From Syntrophomonas sp. DTU018 (GTDB lineage Bacteria; Bacillota; Syntrophomonadia; Syntrophomonadales; Syntrophomonadaceae): a stretch of 48,409 bases of DNA. Below are positions 24,504 through 34,242 of this stretch, in pieces. Position numbers and translations under genes: made by a program. Position 1 is the first letter of the stretch. Each line of letters opens with the position of its first letter. Under the pieces are notes generated by a model. It was not told the origin of the DNA and did no database searches. It worked only from the letters and a program-made list of their open reading frames with translations. The stretch spans positions 1 through 48,409 of the forward strand of contig LFSR01000020.1 in NCBI GenBank assembly GCA_001513155.1, written 5' to 3'.

Positions 24504-26846
24504 CTATTTTCTTTCTCTCAGCAGCTGCAATATGGTTTTCTGTTCCACCGAAGCCACCATTCCCCGGGTTTGAATTACCCGGTCGGGATTGACACTTACA
24601 CTGTCAATGCCGGTCTTGACCAGAAATTCGGTGAATTCCGGGTATAGGGAAGGGGCCTGGCCGCATATGGAAACGGTTTTGCCGTATTTGTGGGCGGTTT
24701 TTATCAGGTGAGCTATAGCCCGTTTTACAGCAGGATTCCGTTCATCGAAATAGCCCATGCCATCCAGGACTCCCGAGTCCCGATCCGCCCCCAGGGTCAA
24801 CTGGGTCAAATCGTTGCTGCCGATGCTAAAGCCATCTACCATCTGGCTGAATTCATCTGCCAAAAATATAACCGCCGGTACTTCGGCCATAATCCACAGT
24901 TTAAAGTCCAAACCCTGTTTTAAGCCTTCCTCTTCCATGATCTTCTTTACCTGTTCCAATTCCCAGGTGGTGCGAACAAAGGGCAACATAGCCCAGATAT
25001 TCAACAGGCCATATTCTTCCCGGGCTTTGCGCATAGCCCTGCATTCCAGGCGAAAACCCTCCAGGTATTCCGGGGAAATATAACGGGAAACCCCGCGCCA
25101 GCCGATCATGGGATTGTTCTCAATGGGCTCGACTTCTTCCCCTCCTTCTAACCCCCGGAATTCATTGGTACGGAAATCACTCATTCTCACTACCACGGGC
25201 CGGGGATAGACGCCCTGGGCAACCGTTTTCAGCCCTTCCGCCAGCTTGTCGATCATAAACTGCTGCTGACCGGTTTTAATGAGGTACAGGGGATGAGCTT
25301 TAATAATATTGGTAAAAATAAACTCCACTCGCATAAGGCCAATGCCGTCAAAGGGCAAATCTTTGTACTTGTCTACCAGGGAGGGATTCCCCAGATTCAT
25401 GTATATCTTGGTGGCACAGACCGGGAACAACTGCCTTAATATTTCCGGTGATATACCTAGGTCGGCATGGCCTTCCTTCTTCGCTTGTCCAAGATCTACC
25501 CGGTCCCTGTAAACTACCCCTCGGGTAGCATCTACCGTAACTTCCTGCCCCGGCTGGAGTACCTGGGTGGCATTATGGCAGCCCACAATGCAGGGAACCC
25601 CCAATTCCCTTGATACAATAGCCGCATGGCAGGTGCGTCCTCCTTCATCAGTAATTATAGCCCGGGCTTTGCTCATGGCCGGAACCATATCAGGATTGGT
25701 CATAATCGTTACCAGAATATCTCCTTCCTGAACAGAGGAGATATCATTGCCTCTGATAATATTAACCCTCCCAAAAGCAATTCCCGGAGATGCTGGCGTT
25801 CCCTTCACTAACACTTCCAGATCTTCTTTTTTGGCAGTGTTCATTTCCGGTGTCTCCTCTCTAAAGGTAGTAATCGGGCGTGCCTGCAGCAAATAAAACT
25901 GGTCATCGCTGGCATCATAAGCCCATTCGATATCCATGGGCATGTTATAATGCTGTTCTATCCGGGAACATATTTGGGCCAGGCGTACAATATCCTGGTT
26001 TGACAGGCACTGCCTGGCAACATATGCCTCACCCAGTCTTTCCCTGACCGGTACCGTCCGGGTGCCTATCTCATTTTCCGGATCTCTTGTCACCATGAGT
26101 TTCTTTTCAGCAACTTCGATTTGTTTGATATTCCAGGTCCCTTTTTCCACAATGTAATCATCCGGGGTAACCAAACCTGCTACCACCGCTTCACCTAAGC
26201 CCCAGCTGGCGTTGATGACAATTTCGTCCCGATGATTGGTTACCGGGTTGGATGTAAAAGCTACTCCAGCTTTGTCTGCTGCCGCCAGCTTTTGCACTAC
26301 CACCGCCAGGTAAACCTCAAAATGGTTAAAGCCCTGAGTCTGGCGATAGTAGGCAGCCCGGGAGGTCCATAAAGAAGCCCAGCACTTTTGGACATAATCT
26401 AATACTTCCTGATCTCCCAGGATGTTTAAATAAGTATCCTGTTGTCCGGCGAAGGAAGCATCGGGCAGGTCCTCCGCGGTAGCCGAACTGCGCACAGCTA
26501 CCCGGGCTAAACTTCCGGCAGTGCTTAATGATTCATAAGCGGAAACAATTTCTTCTTTAATCTCGGCAGGCATAGGTGTAGAGGTGATCATTTCCCGGAT
26601 GGTTGAGGTTTTTGCCTCCAAATCCCGAGTGTCATTTAGGTTGGTTTCTGCCATCAAGGTGCGTATTTTATCCTGCAAACCGGTAGACTGAATAAAGTGC
26701 CGGTATGCATCGGCGGTTACGCAAAAACCAGGCGGTACTTGTATGCCCGCCTGGGTAAGTTCGCCTAAATTGGCCCCTTTACCGCCAACCAAAGGTATAT
26801 CTTGTTTGGACAGCTCTGCAAACCATTTAATAAAATGATAGCCCAT
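24504..26846 (-). CDS. ppsA: phosphoenolpyruvate synthase (pyruvate, water dikinase)
   Basis: The 780-residue protein has the PEP synthase layout. The ATP-binding domain carries LVGGKGANLGELTQAGIQVP and RSSATAEDLPDASFAGQQD, the swivelling domain carries GGRTCHAAIVSRELGVPCIVG with the phosphorylated His, and the C-terminal domain has SIGSNDLTQLTLGADRD and SICGQAPS with the catalytic Cys. It makes PEP from pyruvate and ATP, releasing AMP and phosphate, for gluconeogenesis from acetyl-level carbon. The Thr two residues before the catalytic His is the family's regulatory phospho-site. ATG is preceded by AGAAGG. It lies about 170 bases downstream of the DUF299 regulator gene on the same strand. 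Confidence 0.95.
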   Translation of the reverse strand: MGYHFIKWFAELSKQDIPLVGGKGANLGELTQAGIQVPPGFCVTADAYRHFIQSTGLQDKIRTLMAETNLNDTRDLEAKTSTIREMITSTPMPAEIKEEIVSAYESLSTAGSLARVAVRSSATAEDLPDASFAGQQDTYLNILGDQEVLDYVQKCWASLWTSRAAYYRQTQGFNHFEVYLAVVVQKLAAADKAGVAFTSNPVTNHRDEIVINASWGLGEAVVAGLVTPDDYIVEKGTWNIKQIEVAEKKLMVTRDPENEIGTRTVPVRERLGEAYVARQCLSNQDIVRLAQICSRIEQHYNMPMDIEWAYDASDDQFYLLQARPITTFREETPEMNTAKKEDLEVLVKGTPASPGIAFGRVNIIRGNDISSVQEGDILVTIMTNPDMVPAMSKARAIITDEGGRTCHAAIVSRELGVPCIVGCHNATQVLQPGQEVTVDATRGVVYRDRVDLGQAKKEGHADLGISPEILRQLFPVCATKIYMNLGNPSLVDKYKDLPFDGIGLMRVEFIFTNIIKAHPLYLIKTGQQQFMIDKLAEGLKTVAQGVYPRPVVVRMSDFRTNEFRGLEGGEEVEPIENNPMIGWRGVSRYISPEYLEGFRLECRAMRKAREEYGLLNIWAMLPFVRTTWELEQVKKIMEEEGLKQGLDFKLWIMAEVPAVIFLADEFSQMVDGFSIGSNDLTQLTLGADRDSGVLDGMGYFDERNPAVKRAIAHLIKTAHKYGKTVSICGQAPSLYPEFTEFLVKTGIDSVSVNPDRVIQTRGMVASVEQKTILQLLRERK

Positions 26847-27015
26847 AATATCAGATCCTTCTTCGCAAATACCACGTCACCTGCAGGTCCAACTGCCATC
26901 CTCAAAACAGGGAAAATCTCCGGGCAGGCCCGTTGACCTGCCCTAAATACAGCGTTCCAGAACTGTTATATTTTTCAGGCCTTACCACTCCCCTTTGGTC
27001 CTCACCCACATCTGA

Positions 27016-27837
27016 CTAGACATTGCTTAGTCTCCGGTAATATATCTCCAATATCTTACTGGCTGTTTCTTCCACAGCCTTATTGGTTACGTCAATAACT
27101 GGACAGCCCAGGCGCTTCATTACCTGGTCGGCGAACTCCAGTTCTTCCAGAATACGCTGGGGATCAGCGTAACTGGCATGGCCCTTCAATCCCAAGGTTT
27201 TCAACCGCTCAGCGCGAATATGGTTCAATTGTTCCGGGCGGATGGTCAAGCCAATTATTTTGCCCCGTTCAGCGGTGAACAGTTCTTCAGGAGGGGGCAC
27301 CTCGGGCACCAGAGGCACATTGGCCACCTTTATTCTCTTGTGAGCCAGATACATGGACAGGGGTGTTTTGGAGGTGCGGGATACACCAATCAGCACAATA
27401 TCAGCCAGATTAATGCCCCGCGGGTCTTTGCCGTCATCATAGCGGACGGCAAACTCCACAGCTTCCACCCGGCGGTAGTACATTTCATCCACTTTCCGCA
27501 GCAATCCCGGCTCTTTTTTGGGTTCAATAGAAGTTACTTTTTTGAAGGCTTCTATCAACGGTCCCAGGATATCAATGCATACTACCCCCGCTTTATCCGC
27601 CTCTTCCTGCAAATAAGCTGCCAGATCATCCACAACCAGAGTATAGGCAATCATAAAGCCCAGATCCTGAGCATGATTAACAATCTCTTTCAGGGTTTCC
27701 TTGTCAGATATATTGGGGACCCTGCGAATTTCCATATTGCCCGAATTGAATTGGCTGGCCGCAGCTCTAACTACCATTTCTGCGGTCTCACCGATGGAGT
27801 CCGACACAATGTAGACCCCAGGTAAGTGACTAGTCAA
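27016..27837 (-). CDS. DUF299 kinase/pyrophosphorylase regulating pyruvate dikinases
   Basis: The 273-residue protein begins VYIVSDSIGETAEM and has the P-loop GVSRTSKTPLSMYLA at about 150-165, the signatures of the bifunctional PPDK/PEP-synthase regulatory proteins (YqfL/PpsR type). These enzymes inactivate the dikinase by ADP-dependent phosphorylation of the Thr near the catalytic His and reactivate it by phosphate-dependent dephosphorylation. Start is a TTG; its ribosome site GAGGGGGT lies inside the last codons of ccpN and only three bases separate ccpN's stop from the start, so the genes are translationally coupled. Two possible substrates, ppsA and ppdK, lie immediately downstream. Confidence 0.93.
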   Translation of the reverse strand: MTSHLPGVYIVSDSIGETAEMVVRAAASQFNSGNMEIRRVPNISDKETLKEIVNHAQDLGFMIAYTLVVDDLAAYLQEEADKAGVVCIDILGPLIEAFKKVTSIEPKKEPGLLRKVDEMYYRRVEAVEFAVRYDDGKDPRGINLADIVLIGVSRTSKTPLSMYLAHKRIKVANVPLVPEVPPPEELFTAERGKIIGLTIRPEQLNHIRAERLKTLGLKGHASYADPQRILEELEFADQVMKRLGCPVIDVTNKAVEETASKILEIYYRRLSNV

Positions 27838-27840
27838 AAC

Positions 27841-28494
27841 TTATACCCCCTCATTTTTCATACTGGCTATATCCAAAAATAGTCTGGCAATATTGGTTTT
27901 GGAAAACTTGCCGACCACCTCAAGCTTTTCGTTGCCCTCAGCATCCAGGAAGCACTTTACCACGGGCAGGCTGTCAACCTCATGTTCCACTACTTTCCTG
28001 ACCGCTTCTACAACGGTTTCATCCAAGCTGGTAGTAATAATGTTGGGCATACGAGTCATAATTACACTTACGGGGACTTTGTGAATATCCGCCTGCCCCA
28101 GGGTAGTCTTGAGCAGGTCTTTGCGGGATACTACTCCGGACAGGAAGTTGTCCTTGTCCACCACGTATATACTCCCTGTATCCTCCACAAACAGGGTCAC
28201 TATGGCATCGTATATGCTGCAGTTTTCCTTTACAATCACCGGTCTGGACTGGATATCCCGCACCCGGTACTGGTTAAGGACCCGGCGGATTTGACTCTCT
28301 ACCCCTTCGGTCCGGTAAGTATAACCAACCCGCGGCTTAGCTTCCAGAAAACCGGACATGGTTAAAACGGCCAGATCAGGACGCAGAGCAGCTCTGGATA
28401 CAGCCAGCATCTCTGCGATCTTTTCCCCGGTAATTGGTCCGTTATTTTTAACTATCTCCACAATTTTCTCTTGCCGTTCGCTCAGCTCTATCAT
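27841..28494 (-). CDS. ccpN: CcpN-like transcriptional repressor (HTH + two CBS domains)
   Basis: The 217-residue protein has an N-terminal winged helix (ERQEKIVEIVKNNGPITGEKIAEMLAV region, residues 5-60) and a tandem CBS pair (about 75-205; VSRKDLLKTTLG and VVGKFSKTNIARL). This is the architecture of CcpN/YqzB, which represses gluconeogenic genes in Bacillus and responds to nucleotides through its CBS domains. Gene order glyS-ccpN-yqfL is as in Bacillus. With ppsA and ppdK immediately downstream, local control of the pyruvate/PEP node is a reasonable inference. Confidence 0.9.
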   Translation of the reverse strand: MIELSERQEKIVEIVKNNGPITGEKIAEMLAVSRAALRPDLAVLTMSGFLEAKPRVGYTYRTEGVESQIRRVLNQYRVRDIQSRPVIVKENCSIYDAIVTLFVEDTGSIYVVDKDNFLSGVVSRKDLLKTTLGQADIHKVPVSVIMTRMPNIITTSLDETVVEAVRKVVEHEVDSLPVVKCFLDAEGNEKLEVVGKFSKTNIARLFLDIASMKNEGV

Positions 28495-28585
28495 ATTCCC
28501 CCGCCTAATTATGCTATACTTTTTACCTCAAATCATAATAATTATATATACTATTTCGGTGAAAAGAAATACTGCTGCTTTATTT

Positions 28586-30646
28586 TTATTGCACTATTTT
28601 GCTGAAATCCGCTACCTGCTGGCAGAGCCCCGCAATGGAACGCAGCAGACTGAGCCGGTTTTCTTTCAGCTTTTCATCTTCTACCATAACCATCACCGAC
28701 TCAAAAAACCGGTCCACATAGGGCCGTAAGTCCACCAGATCCTTGATAAGCTGGTGATAATCCAGCGGGGCGGACAGGCGGGACTGGACCGCTGTCAGCT
28801 GCTGGTACAGCTCTTTTTCACTGTCATCTTGCAAAACATCGGCCAGCACCGTGGTCTGTTGCCACTTTTTGCTCAGGTTATGGCTGCGGTTGAATACCAC
28901 CATAAAGTCTTCAAACAGGGGGGATTTTTTCAGTTCCTGCACAATCTGAGCCCGGTTGTAGATATCCAGAAGATAACCGGTGGATTTGGCCATAACGCTA
29001 TCGATAACATCATAGGAAAACTTCTGTTCAGCCAGAACGCCCTTCATGCGCTGCAGGACGAACTCCAGCAGTTCCCCAACGGCGGTTTCCTCATCCACAT
29101 CGGGCTTAACTTCCGTAAACTGGCGGTAAGCCTCCCGGAAAACCTGCTGCAGATCAATATTCAGCCTGTGCTCCATAATAATGTGCACTAACCCTAAGGC
29201 TTGCCGGCGCAGGGCATAGGGATCCTGGGAGCCGGTAGGTTTGATGCCGATGCAGAAACAGCCCATTAAATTGTGAATTTTCTCGGCCAGGCTCAATACT
29301 GTCCCCACTTCACTCTGGGGCAGCTGATCACCGGCAAAGCGAGGCAGGTAATGCTCAAAAATAGCCTGGGCTACCTGAGGATCTTCCCCGCTGTTCTGGG
29401 CGTAATACCTTCCCATTATCCCCTGCAGTTCCGGGAATTCGTACACCATGCTGCTTAACAAATCAGCTTTGCTCAGCTGAGCTGCTCTCTTTACCAGTTC
29501 CGGTTTACCCCAACCGGTTTCCCGGCACAGGTAGAGGGCAATGGCTTCCAGCCTTTGCACCTTGCGTTCCAAAGTACCCAGCCGTTCCTGGAACAGGACA
29601 TCAGCCAGTCCTTGATTAAAGGCTTCCAGGGGTTTTTTATTATCTTCATTCCAGAAGAACAAGGCATCCTCCAGACGGGCTCTGAGTACCCTTTCATTGC
29701 CGGCCCGTACATTATCCAGGTGATCCCGGTTGCCGTTGCGCACCGCTGCAAAAGCAGGCATGAGACGTCCCGATTCATCATATATGGGGAAATAGCGCTG
29801 GTTATTAATCATAGTCGTGGTTAATACTTCCGGCGGCACCTGTAAATACGACTCGGAAAACCGGCCTGTAAAAGCGGTGGGATATTCCACCAGGTAATTG
29901 ATTTCCTCCAGCAGGTCCGGATTCTCCATGGGGGTTCCTCCTGCTTCAGCTGCTGCTTCCTGCACCTGCTTCCAGATCATTTCCCTGCGGGCCTGCTGGT
30001 CCAAAACCACATAGTTAGACTCCAACTGGCGCATATAATCATCGGGATTGGCCACGGTCAAGGGTTCTGGAGCGAGGAAGCGATGTCCCCAGGTGGTCCG
30101 GCCGCCTTTCAGGTTCTCAATTTCAATGGGAATAACCTGGTCACCGAACAAAGCTACCAGCCAGCGAATGGGCCGGGCAAAACGCAGGTGATAGTACCCC
30201 CAGCGCATTGACTTGGGAAACGGTATGGAGGTAATCAGGCCCGTCAAAAGCTCAGGCAGTACTTGCAGGGTGGCCTGACCGGTGAGTTTCTTGACTGCAA
30301 AGACATACTCTATGCCGTTTACTTCTTTCACCTGCAGGTCCTCCACATTGACTCCCTGACCCCGGGCGAAACCCTGACAGGCTTTGGTGGGATTGCCCTG
30401 TTCATCAAAGGCCATCTGTTTTTTAGGGCCCCGGTTTTCAATTACTGCATCCCTTTGCTGTTCGGCCAGCTGCTTAACATACAATACCAACCGGCGGGGG
30501 GTAGCATATACTTTGAGCTCCTTCCACTCCAGACGGGCATCTCCCAAGAGCTGCTGAGCCAGTTCCTGCAGATCCCTGACTGCTCCCGGCATATAAGCTG
30601 AAGGCATTTCTTCCACACCAATTTCCAGTAAAAGATCCTGGGCCAT
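28586..30646 (-). CDS. glyS: glycyl-tRNA synthetase beta subunit
   Basis: The 686-residue protein is the beta chain of the heterotetrameric bacterial GlyRS. It starts DLLLEIGVEEMPSAYMPGA and contains TWGHRFLAPEP and QDPYALRRQALGLVHI, which are typical segments. It binds tRNA-Gly and is needed for aminoacylation with the alpha chain. The start lies two bases after the glyQ stop, with the ribosome site in the end of glyQ. Length is normal. The operon is preceded by a T-box leader. Confidence 0.97.
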   Translation of the reverse strand: MAQDLLLEIGVEEMPSAYMPGAVRDLQELAQQLLGDARLEWKELKVYATPRRLVLYVKQLAEQQRDAVIENRGPKKQMAFDEQGNPTKACQGFARGQGVNVEDLQVKEVNGIEYVFAVKKLTGQATLQVLPELLTGLITSIPFPKSMRWGYYHLRFARPIRWLVALFGDQVIPIEIENLKGGRTTWGHRFLAPEPLTVANPDDYMRQLESNYVVLDQQARREMIWKQVQEAAAEAGGTPMENPDLLEEINYLVEYPTAFTGRFSESYLQVPPEVLTTTMINNQRYFPIYDESGRLMPAFAAVRNGNRDHLDNVRAGNERVLRARLEDALFFWNEDNKKPLEAFNQGLADVLFQERLGTLERKVQRLEAIALYLCRETGWGKPELVKRAAQLSKADLLSSMVYEFPELQGIMGRYYAQNSGEDPQVAQAIFEHYLPRFAGDQLPQSEVGTVLSLAEKIHNLMGCFCIGIKPTGSQDPYALRRQALGLVHIIMEHRLNIDLQQVFREAYRQFTEVKPDVDEETAVGELLEFVLQRMKGVLAEQKFSYDVIDSVMAKSTGYLLDIYNRAQIVQELKKSPLFEDFMVVFNRSHNLSKKWQQTTVLADVLQDDSEKELYQQLTAVQSRLSAPLDYHQLIKDLVDLRPYVDRFFESVMVMVEDEKLKENRLSLLRSIAGLCQQVADFSKIVQ

Positions 30647-30648
30647 AT

Positions 30649-31560
30649 TTATTCCACCTCCTCTGCAGTCAGAACTTGCTGGCGCAGCTGCTCATCTTTA
30701 AGCAAGGGATAACCCAAGCGCTTCCGCTGTTCCAGGTATTCTATGGCCACCCGGCGGGCTAAATTGCGTACCCGCCCGATATAACTGGTGCGCTCGGTTA
30801 CGCTGATAGCCCCGCGGGCATCCAGCAGGTTAAAGAGGTGGGAACACTTGAGAACATAGTCATAGGCCGGCTGCACCAGTTTTTTATCCGCTACCGCCAG
30901 AGCTTCTTTTTCACATAGGTTAAACATAGTCATCAGAGTAGATACATCAGCACATTCAAAGTTGTAGTGGGAATAATCCACTTCTCCTTGATGGTGCACA
31001 TCAGCATAAGTGATGCCGTTCACCCACTCAATGTCGAAGACGCTTTCCTTGTTTTGAATGAACATGGCAATGCGCTCCAGTCCGTAGGTGATTTCTGCAC
31101 ACACCGGATAACAATCAAATCCCCCGCACTGCTGGAAATAGGTAAACTGGGTAACTTCCATGCCATCCAGCCAGATTTCCCAGCCCAGACCCCAGGCACC
31201 CAGGGTAGGTGATTCCCAGTTGTCCTCCACCAGGCGGATATCGTGTTCATGAGGTTGTATCCCCAGTTCCTTCAGGCTATCCAGGTATAATTCAATCACA
31301 TTGTCGGGAGAGGGTTTCAGTATTACCTGGTATTGATAGTAATGCTGGAGGCGGTTGGGGTTTTCGCCATAACGGCCGTCGGTAGGCCGGCGGGAAGGCT
31401 CCACATAAGCTACGTTCCAGGGCTCAGGTCCCAAAGCCCGTAGAAAAGTGGCCGGATTCATGGTACCTGCTCCCTTCTCCACGTCATAGGGCTGTTGAAT
31501 GATGCAGCCCTGCCGGGCCCAGTAACTTTCCAAGGCCAGAATTATCTCCTGAAAATTCAT
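30649..31560 (-). CDS. glyQ: glycyl-tRNA synthetase alpha subunit
   Basis: The 303-residue alpha chain shows the class II catalytic core of this family: [37 protein letters not shown] split over the N-terminus, [23 protein letters not shown], and [19 protein letters not shown]. It activates glycine and charges tRNA-Gly. It is slightly longer than the roughly 290 residues common in the family. First gene of glyQS, under T-box control. Confidence 0.98.
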   Translation of the reverse strand: MNFQEIILALESYWARQGCIIQQPYDVEKGAGTMNPATFLRALGPEPWNVAYVEPSRRPTDGRYGENPNRLQHYYQYQVILKPSPDNVIELYLDSLKELGIQPHEHDIRLVEDNWESPTLGAWGLGWEIWLDGMEVTQFTYFQQCGGFDCYPVCAEITYGLERIAMFIQNKESVFDIEWVNGITYADVHHQGEVDYSHYNFECADVSTLMTMFNLCEKEALAVADKKLVQPAYDYVLKCSHLFNLLDARGAISVTERTSYIGRVRNLARRVAIEYLEQRKRLGYPLLKDEQLRQQVLTAEEVE

Positions 31561-31593
31561 CGGCTACGTTTTCCTCCTTCGTCAGTTTAAAAT

Positions 31594-31811
31594 TATAAAA
31601 CCCGCCCCTGATAAGCAGGGACGGGATTACCCGCGGTTCCACCCTGATTGGCTTTTCAAGCCCACCTTCATTGGGTCAGGTTTTACTAACTGCCCTAGCA
31701 GCGTTCCTCCTGGGGCTCCAAAGCGCCTTCAAAAATAACCCCTACCGGTTCGCAGCCACCACCGGCTCTCTGTTCAGGGAAGTTATTTTCTACTCCTCTT
31801 TTTCATCGCCA
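31594..31811 (-). promoter_or_regulatory. glycine T-box leader of glyQS
   Basis: Read leftward the leader contains the T-box sequence AGGGTGGAACCGCG (31645-31632). It then has a terminator with stem CCCGTCCCTG/CAGGGGCGGG (31616-31625 with 31601-31610) followed by TTTTA. The upstream stem I region includes GAAGGC at 31730-31725, so the specifier is probably the Gly codon GGC. Uncharged tRNA-Gly should stabilise the antiterminator and switch on glyQS. The antiterminator pairing and exact stem I limits were judged by eye. Confidence 0.92.
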
Positions 31812-31873
31812 GATATGCAATTGTAAACCTCAATTCAAATTTGCTATTAGTTTACCCATACCGCAAGGGGTTG

Positions 31874-32629
31874 TCAATGCAACCGCCGGGAGGGTTTCAA
31901 TTGACGGATGGTTTCTTTCAGCTTGAACTGCCTTTCCAAAAAATACTGCAGGTATTGCTCCAGAAAATATTCCATCTGCTCCAGGGCCTGGTCGGAAGCC
32001 TTCAATCTTTCCAGCATGGCAGTGCCGGCCTTTTCCAGCTGGCGCAGTATAGCCAGGCTTTCCCCGGATAGATTGATCAGACTGCCGGATTTAGCCGCAG
32101 CACATTCCCGGCAGACCATTCCTCCTTCCGCCAGGCTGAAACCGGCCAAGGCCTGGTTTTGGCCGCAGGCTGCGCACCGTTCCAGGACCGGGCGGTAACC
32201 CAGGTGTATGGCCAGATTCAACTCAAAGCGGCGTATCAGCAGGGGATTAAGTCCCCAGTTGTTAATGGCCCGCAAAGTTTCCAGGGTCAGGGGAAACAGC
32301 CCCGGAACCGGCATTCTGTCCATAAGGGACTTATCAAGAAGTTCCATAAGATAAACGCAGTAGAGGGTCCTTTCCAAATCCTCCCGGGCGTTGCCGAAGA
32401 AGTCCAAGAGCCTGCCCTGGGTAATTAATTCCAGATCCCTGCCCTGGTAAAAGTGGAGCTGGGAGTAGCAAAAGGGCTGTACACAGGAGCGCAGGCTGCT
32501 CTTGGGCTTTTTTATGCCCCGGGCCACAGCCCGCAGCTTGCCGTATTGCTCAGAAAATACGGTGACCAGCTTATCCGCTTCGCCAAAATCGGTAGATTTA
32601 ATAATTATAACCGGGGCATTGTAATACAC
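31874..32629 (-). CDS. recO: DNA repair protein RecO
   Basis: The 251-residue protein has the RecO N-terminal OB fold (PVIIIKSTDFGEADKLVTVFS, LRAVARGIKKPKSSL) and a helical C-terminal region with a zinc-binding set CAACG and CREC (about residues 150-178). RecO helps load RecA onto SSB-coated DNA with RecR. Start is a GTG. It lies four bases after the unknown gene upstream and in the conserved era-recO-glyQS order of Firmicutes, here interrupted by deoC and one unknown gene. Confidence 0.95.
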   Translation of the reverse strand: MYYNAPVIIIKSTDFGEADKLVTVFSEQYGKLRAVARGIKKPKSSLRSCVQPFCYSQLHFYQGRDLELITQGRLLDFFGNAREDLERTLYCVYLMELLDKSLMDRMPVPGLFPLTLETLRAINNWGLNPLLIRRFELNLAIHLGYRPVLERCAACGQNQALAGFSLAEGGMVCRECAAAKSGSLINLSGESLAILRQLEKAGTAMLERLKASDQALEQMEYFLEQYLQYFLERQFKLKETIRQLKPSRRLH

Positions 32630-32633
32630 AGCC

Positions 32634-33551
32634 TTACCTGCCTCTTAGAAGATCAATTACTTTCACCGGCCGGTTCACCACCGTAACCGGTTTTCCCAGA
32701 TGGTCTGCTACCCGGGATGCCCATTGGGCAGCTTCCTCCGGGTCAATTTTATTATAGTTAAAAGCCACCAATACTTCCTTAATATCCTGGTTTAATGCCT
32801 GGATACGAGCAGCATAATCTGCGGGGCTTACTCTCTGGCTGCCGTTGATATAGGCCAGAATATACCCATTGTACCAGCTCATGCCGTAAGCAGCACAGGG
32901 TTTGAATTCCCGGTCCGGGTCTTCTTCCCTGGGGTTGGTTCCGGCAATAATCCTTTCGGTAAGGGTTTCCAGGCTGCCGGGACGTTTTACTACCAACCAG
33001 CGGGATACTGTTACCGCCACGCTGGGAGAATCAATTTTTTCCAGCAGCTGCTGCAGTACCTGCACCGGCATGCCATCCCGCATATAGGAATGAACCGCAG
33101 TATCCTTGAAGACCGGAATCAACAGGATATCGGGTTCCAGGCCCAGAGTGGGCAAATGGTGACCGCCGTCAAAAACCACGGTCCTATAGGCCCTTTCCCT
33201 GATCAAACGTAAGCTTTGCTGCCCTTCCCTGGTTGTATGCCAGGCATCGATTTCTGATGATTCCACCAAGGCCAGGGGGTCCCTTTCCAGGGCGGATTCA
33301 ATTCTCTGCTGGTGATTATTATCTTCATTGGGAATCAGAGCATAGGCAGAACCCTTTTGTGCAGGCATTGAACGCAGACCGGGATTGTAAATCCACTGCA
33401 AGGGAGCTCGGGGAGCAGTAAGCAGGCCATAAAGATCCAGAAACTGATTGTATCCCAGGGATTTAAACCAGGAGGGAGGATTGTTGGCAGCCACGGCCAC
33501 ATAGATGATAATCAACAGCACCAGGAGAATTGCTTTGCCCCAGCGCCTCAT
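32634..33551 (-). CDS. membrane-anchored protein of unknown function
   Basis: I do not recognise this 305-residue protein. A single N-terminal hydrophobic helix (about 6-22) without a lipobox or clear cleavage site suggests an anchored extracytoplasmic protein. The remainder is soluble and mixed alpha/beta, with segments such as VVFDGGHHLPTLGLEPDILL, YGMSWYNGYILAYING and a C-terminal VADHLGKPVTVVNRPV. There are no evident catalytic motifs. It sits between deoC and recO with gaps of five and four bases, so it is co-transcribed with repair and nucleoside genes; no link in function is apparent. Confidence 0.75.
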   Translation of the reverse strand: MRRWGKAILLVLLIIIYVAVAANNPPSWFKSLGYNQFLDLYGLLTAPRAPLQWIYNPGLRSMPAQKGSAYALIPNEDNNHQQRIESALERDPLALVESSEIDAWHTTREGQQSLRLIRERAYRTVVFDGGHHLPTLGLEPDILLIPVFKDTAVHSYMRDGMPVQVLQQLLEKIDSPSVAVTVSRWLVVKRPGSLETLTERIIAGTNPREEDPDREFKPCAAYGMSWYNGYILAYINGSQRVSPADYAARIQALNQDIKEVLVAFNYNKIDPEEAAQWASRVADHLGKPVTVVNRPVKVIDLLRGR

Positions 33552-33556
33552 ACCTT

Positions 33557-34228
33557 TCAGCCCTGTCGCCTGCCTTCCAGTTCCCGCATCAGAGCCATGG
33601 CCTGGCTGGTACCGATACGGTTTGCTCCGGCCTCAATCAACTGCAGGGCGAAATCCAGGGTGCGGATCCCCCCGCTGGCTTTGATTTTCAAAGCGGGATT
33701 GCGGTTTGCCCTGATTACTTCTATATCTTCCAATGATACCCCCCGCTGGGCAAAGCCAGTGGAAGTCTTTATGTAATCGGCTCCCCAGTCTCCCAAATAC
33801 TGGGTTATCTCCGCTAACTGCCGGGTGTTTAACAGAGCTGTTTCCACTATTACTTTCAGCACCAGGGGATAATCCAGCTTGAGGCTTACCATGCTGCGGA
33901 CTTCTCTTTCCAGGAGAGAGTAGTCCCCGGCGGCCAGAGCAGCCAGGTTCAGGACCATATCGATTTCGTCAGCCCCGTCCTCCAAGGCCCGGCGGGCTTC
34001 AAAGATTTTGGTGTCAATTAGGTTGGCTCCCAGAGGAAAACCTACCACCGTTGCCAGTTGCACCTGGGTTCCGGCCAGCACTTCCCGGGCCCGGGCTACC
34101 CAATGAGGGTGAATACACACGGCTGCCATTTGATAATCAATAGCATCCTGGCACAGTTTTTCAATATCAGGCCACTGTGCATCGGGTTTTAAGTTGGTAC
34201 TGTCCAGATAGGAGGCTAGGTTCAGCAT
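33557..34228 (-). CDS. deoC: deoxyribose-phosphate aldolase
   Basis: The 223-residue TIM-barrel enzyme cleaves 2-deoxyribose-5-phosphate to glyceraldehyde-3-phosphate and acetaldehyde. Visible family motifs are VVGFPLGA, ADEIDMVLN (Asp of the proton relay), LVLKVIVETALL (probable auxiliary Lys) and YIKTSTGF with the Schiff-base Lys. Start ATG follows a perfect AAAGGAGG. It lies 14 bases after era. Together with cdd in the same operon it gives two steps of deoxynucleoside salvage/catabolism. Confidence 0.96.
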   Translation of the reverse strand: MLNLASYLDSTNLKPDAQWPDIEKLCQDAIDYQMAAVCIHPHWVARAREVLAGTQVQLATVVGFPLGANLIDTKIFEARRALEDGADEIDMVLNLAALAAGDYSLLEREVRSMVSLKLDYPLVLKVIVETALLNTRQLAEITQYLGDWGADYIKTSTGFAQRGVSLEDIEVIRANRNPALKIKASGGIRTLDFALQLIEAGANRIGTSQAMALMRELEGRRQG

Positions 34229-34242
34229 AGTTTCTACCTCCT

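Noticed and set aside
26922-26943. Hairpin GGGCAGG/CCTGCCC between the dikinase regulator and ppsA as a terminator
   Set aside because: No T tract follows on the transcribed strand, so I could not support it as a terminator; it may be a weak structure only.
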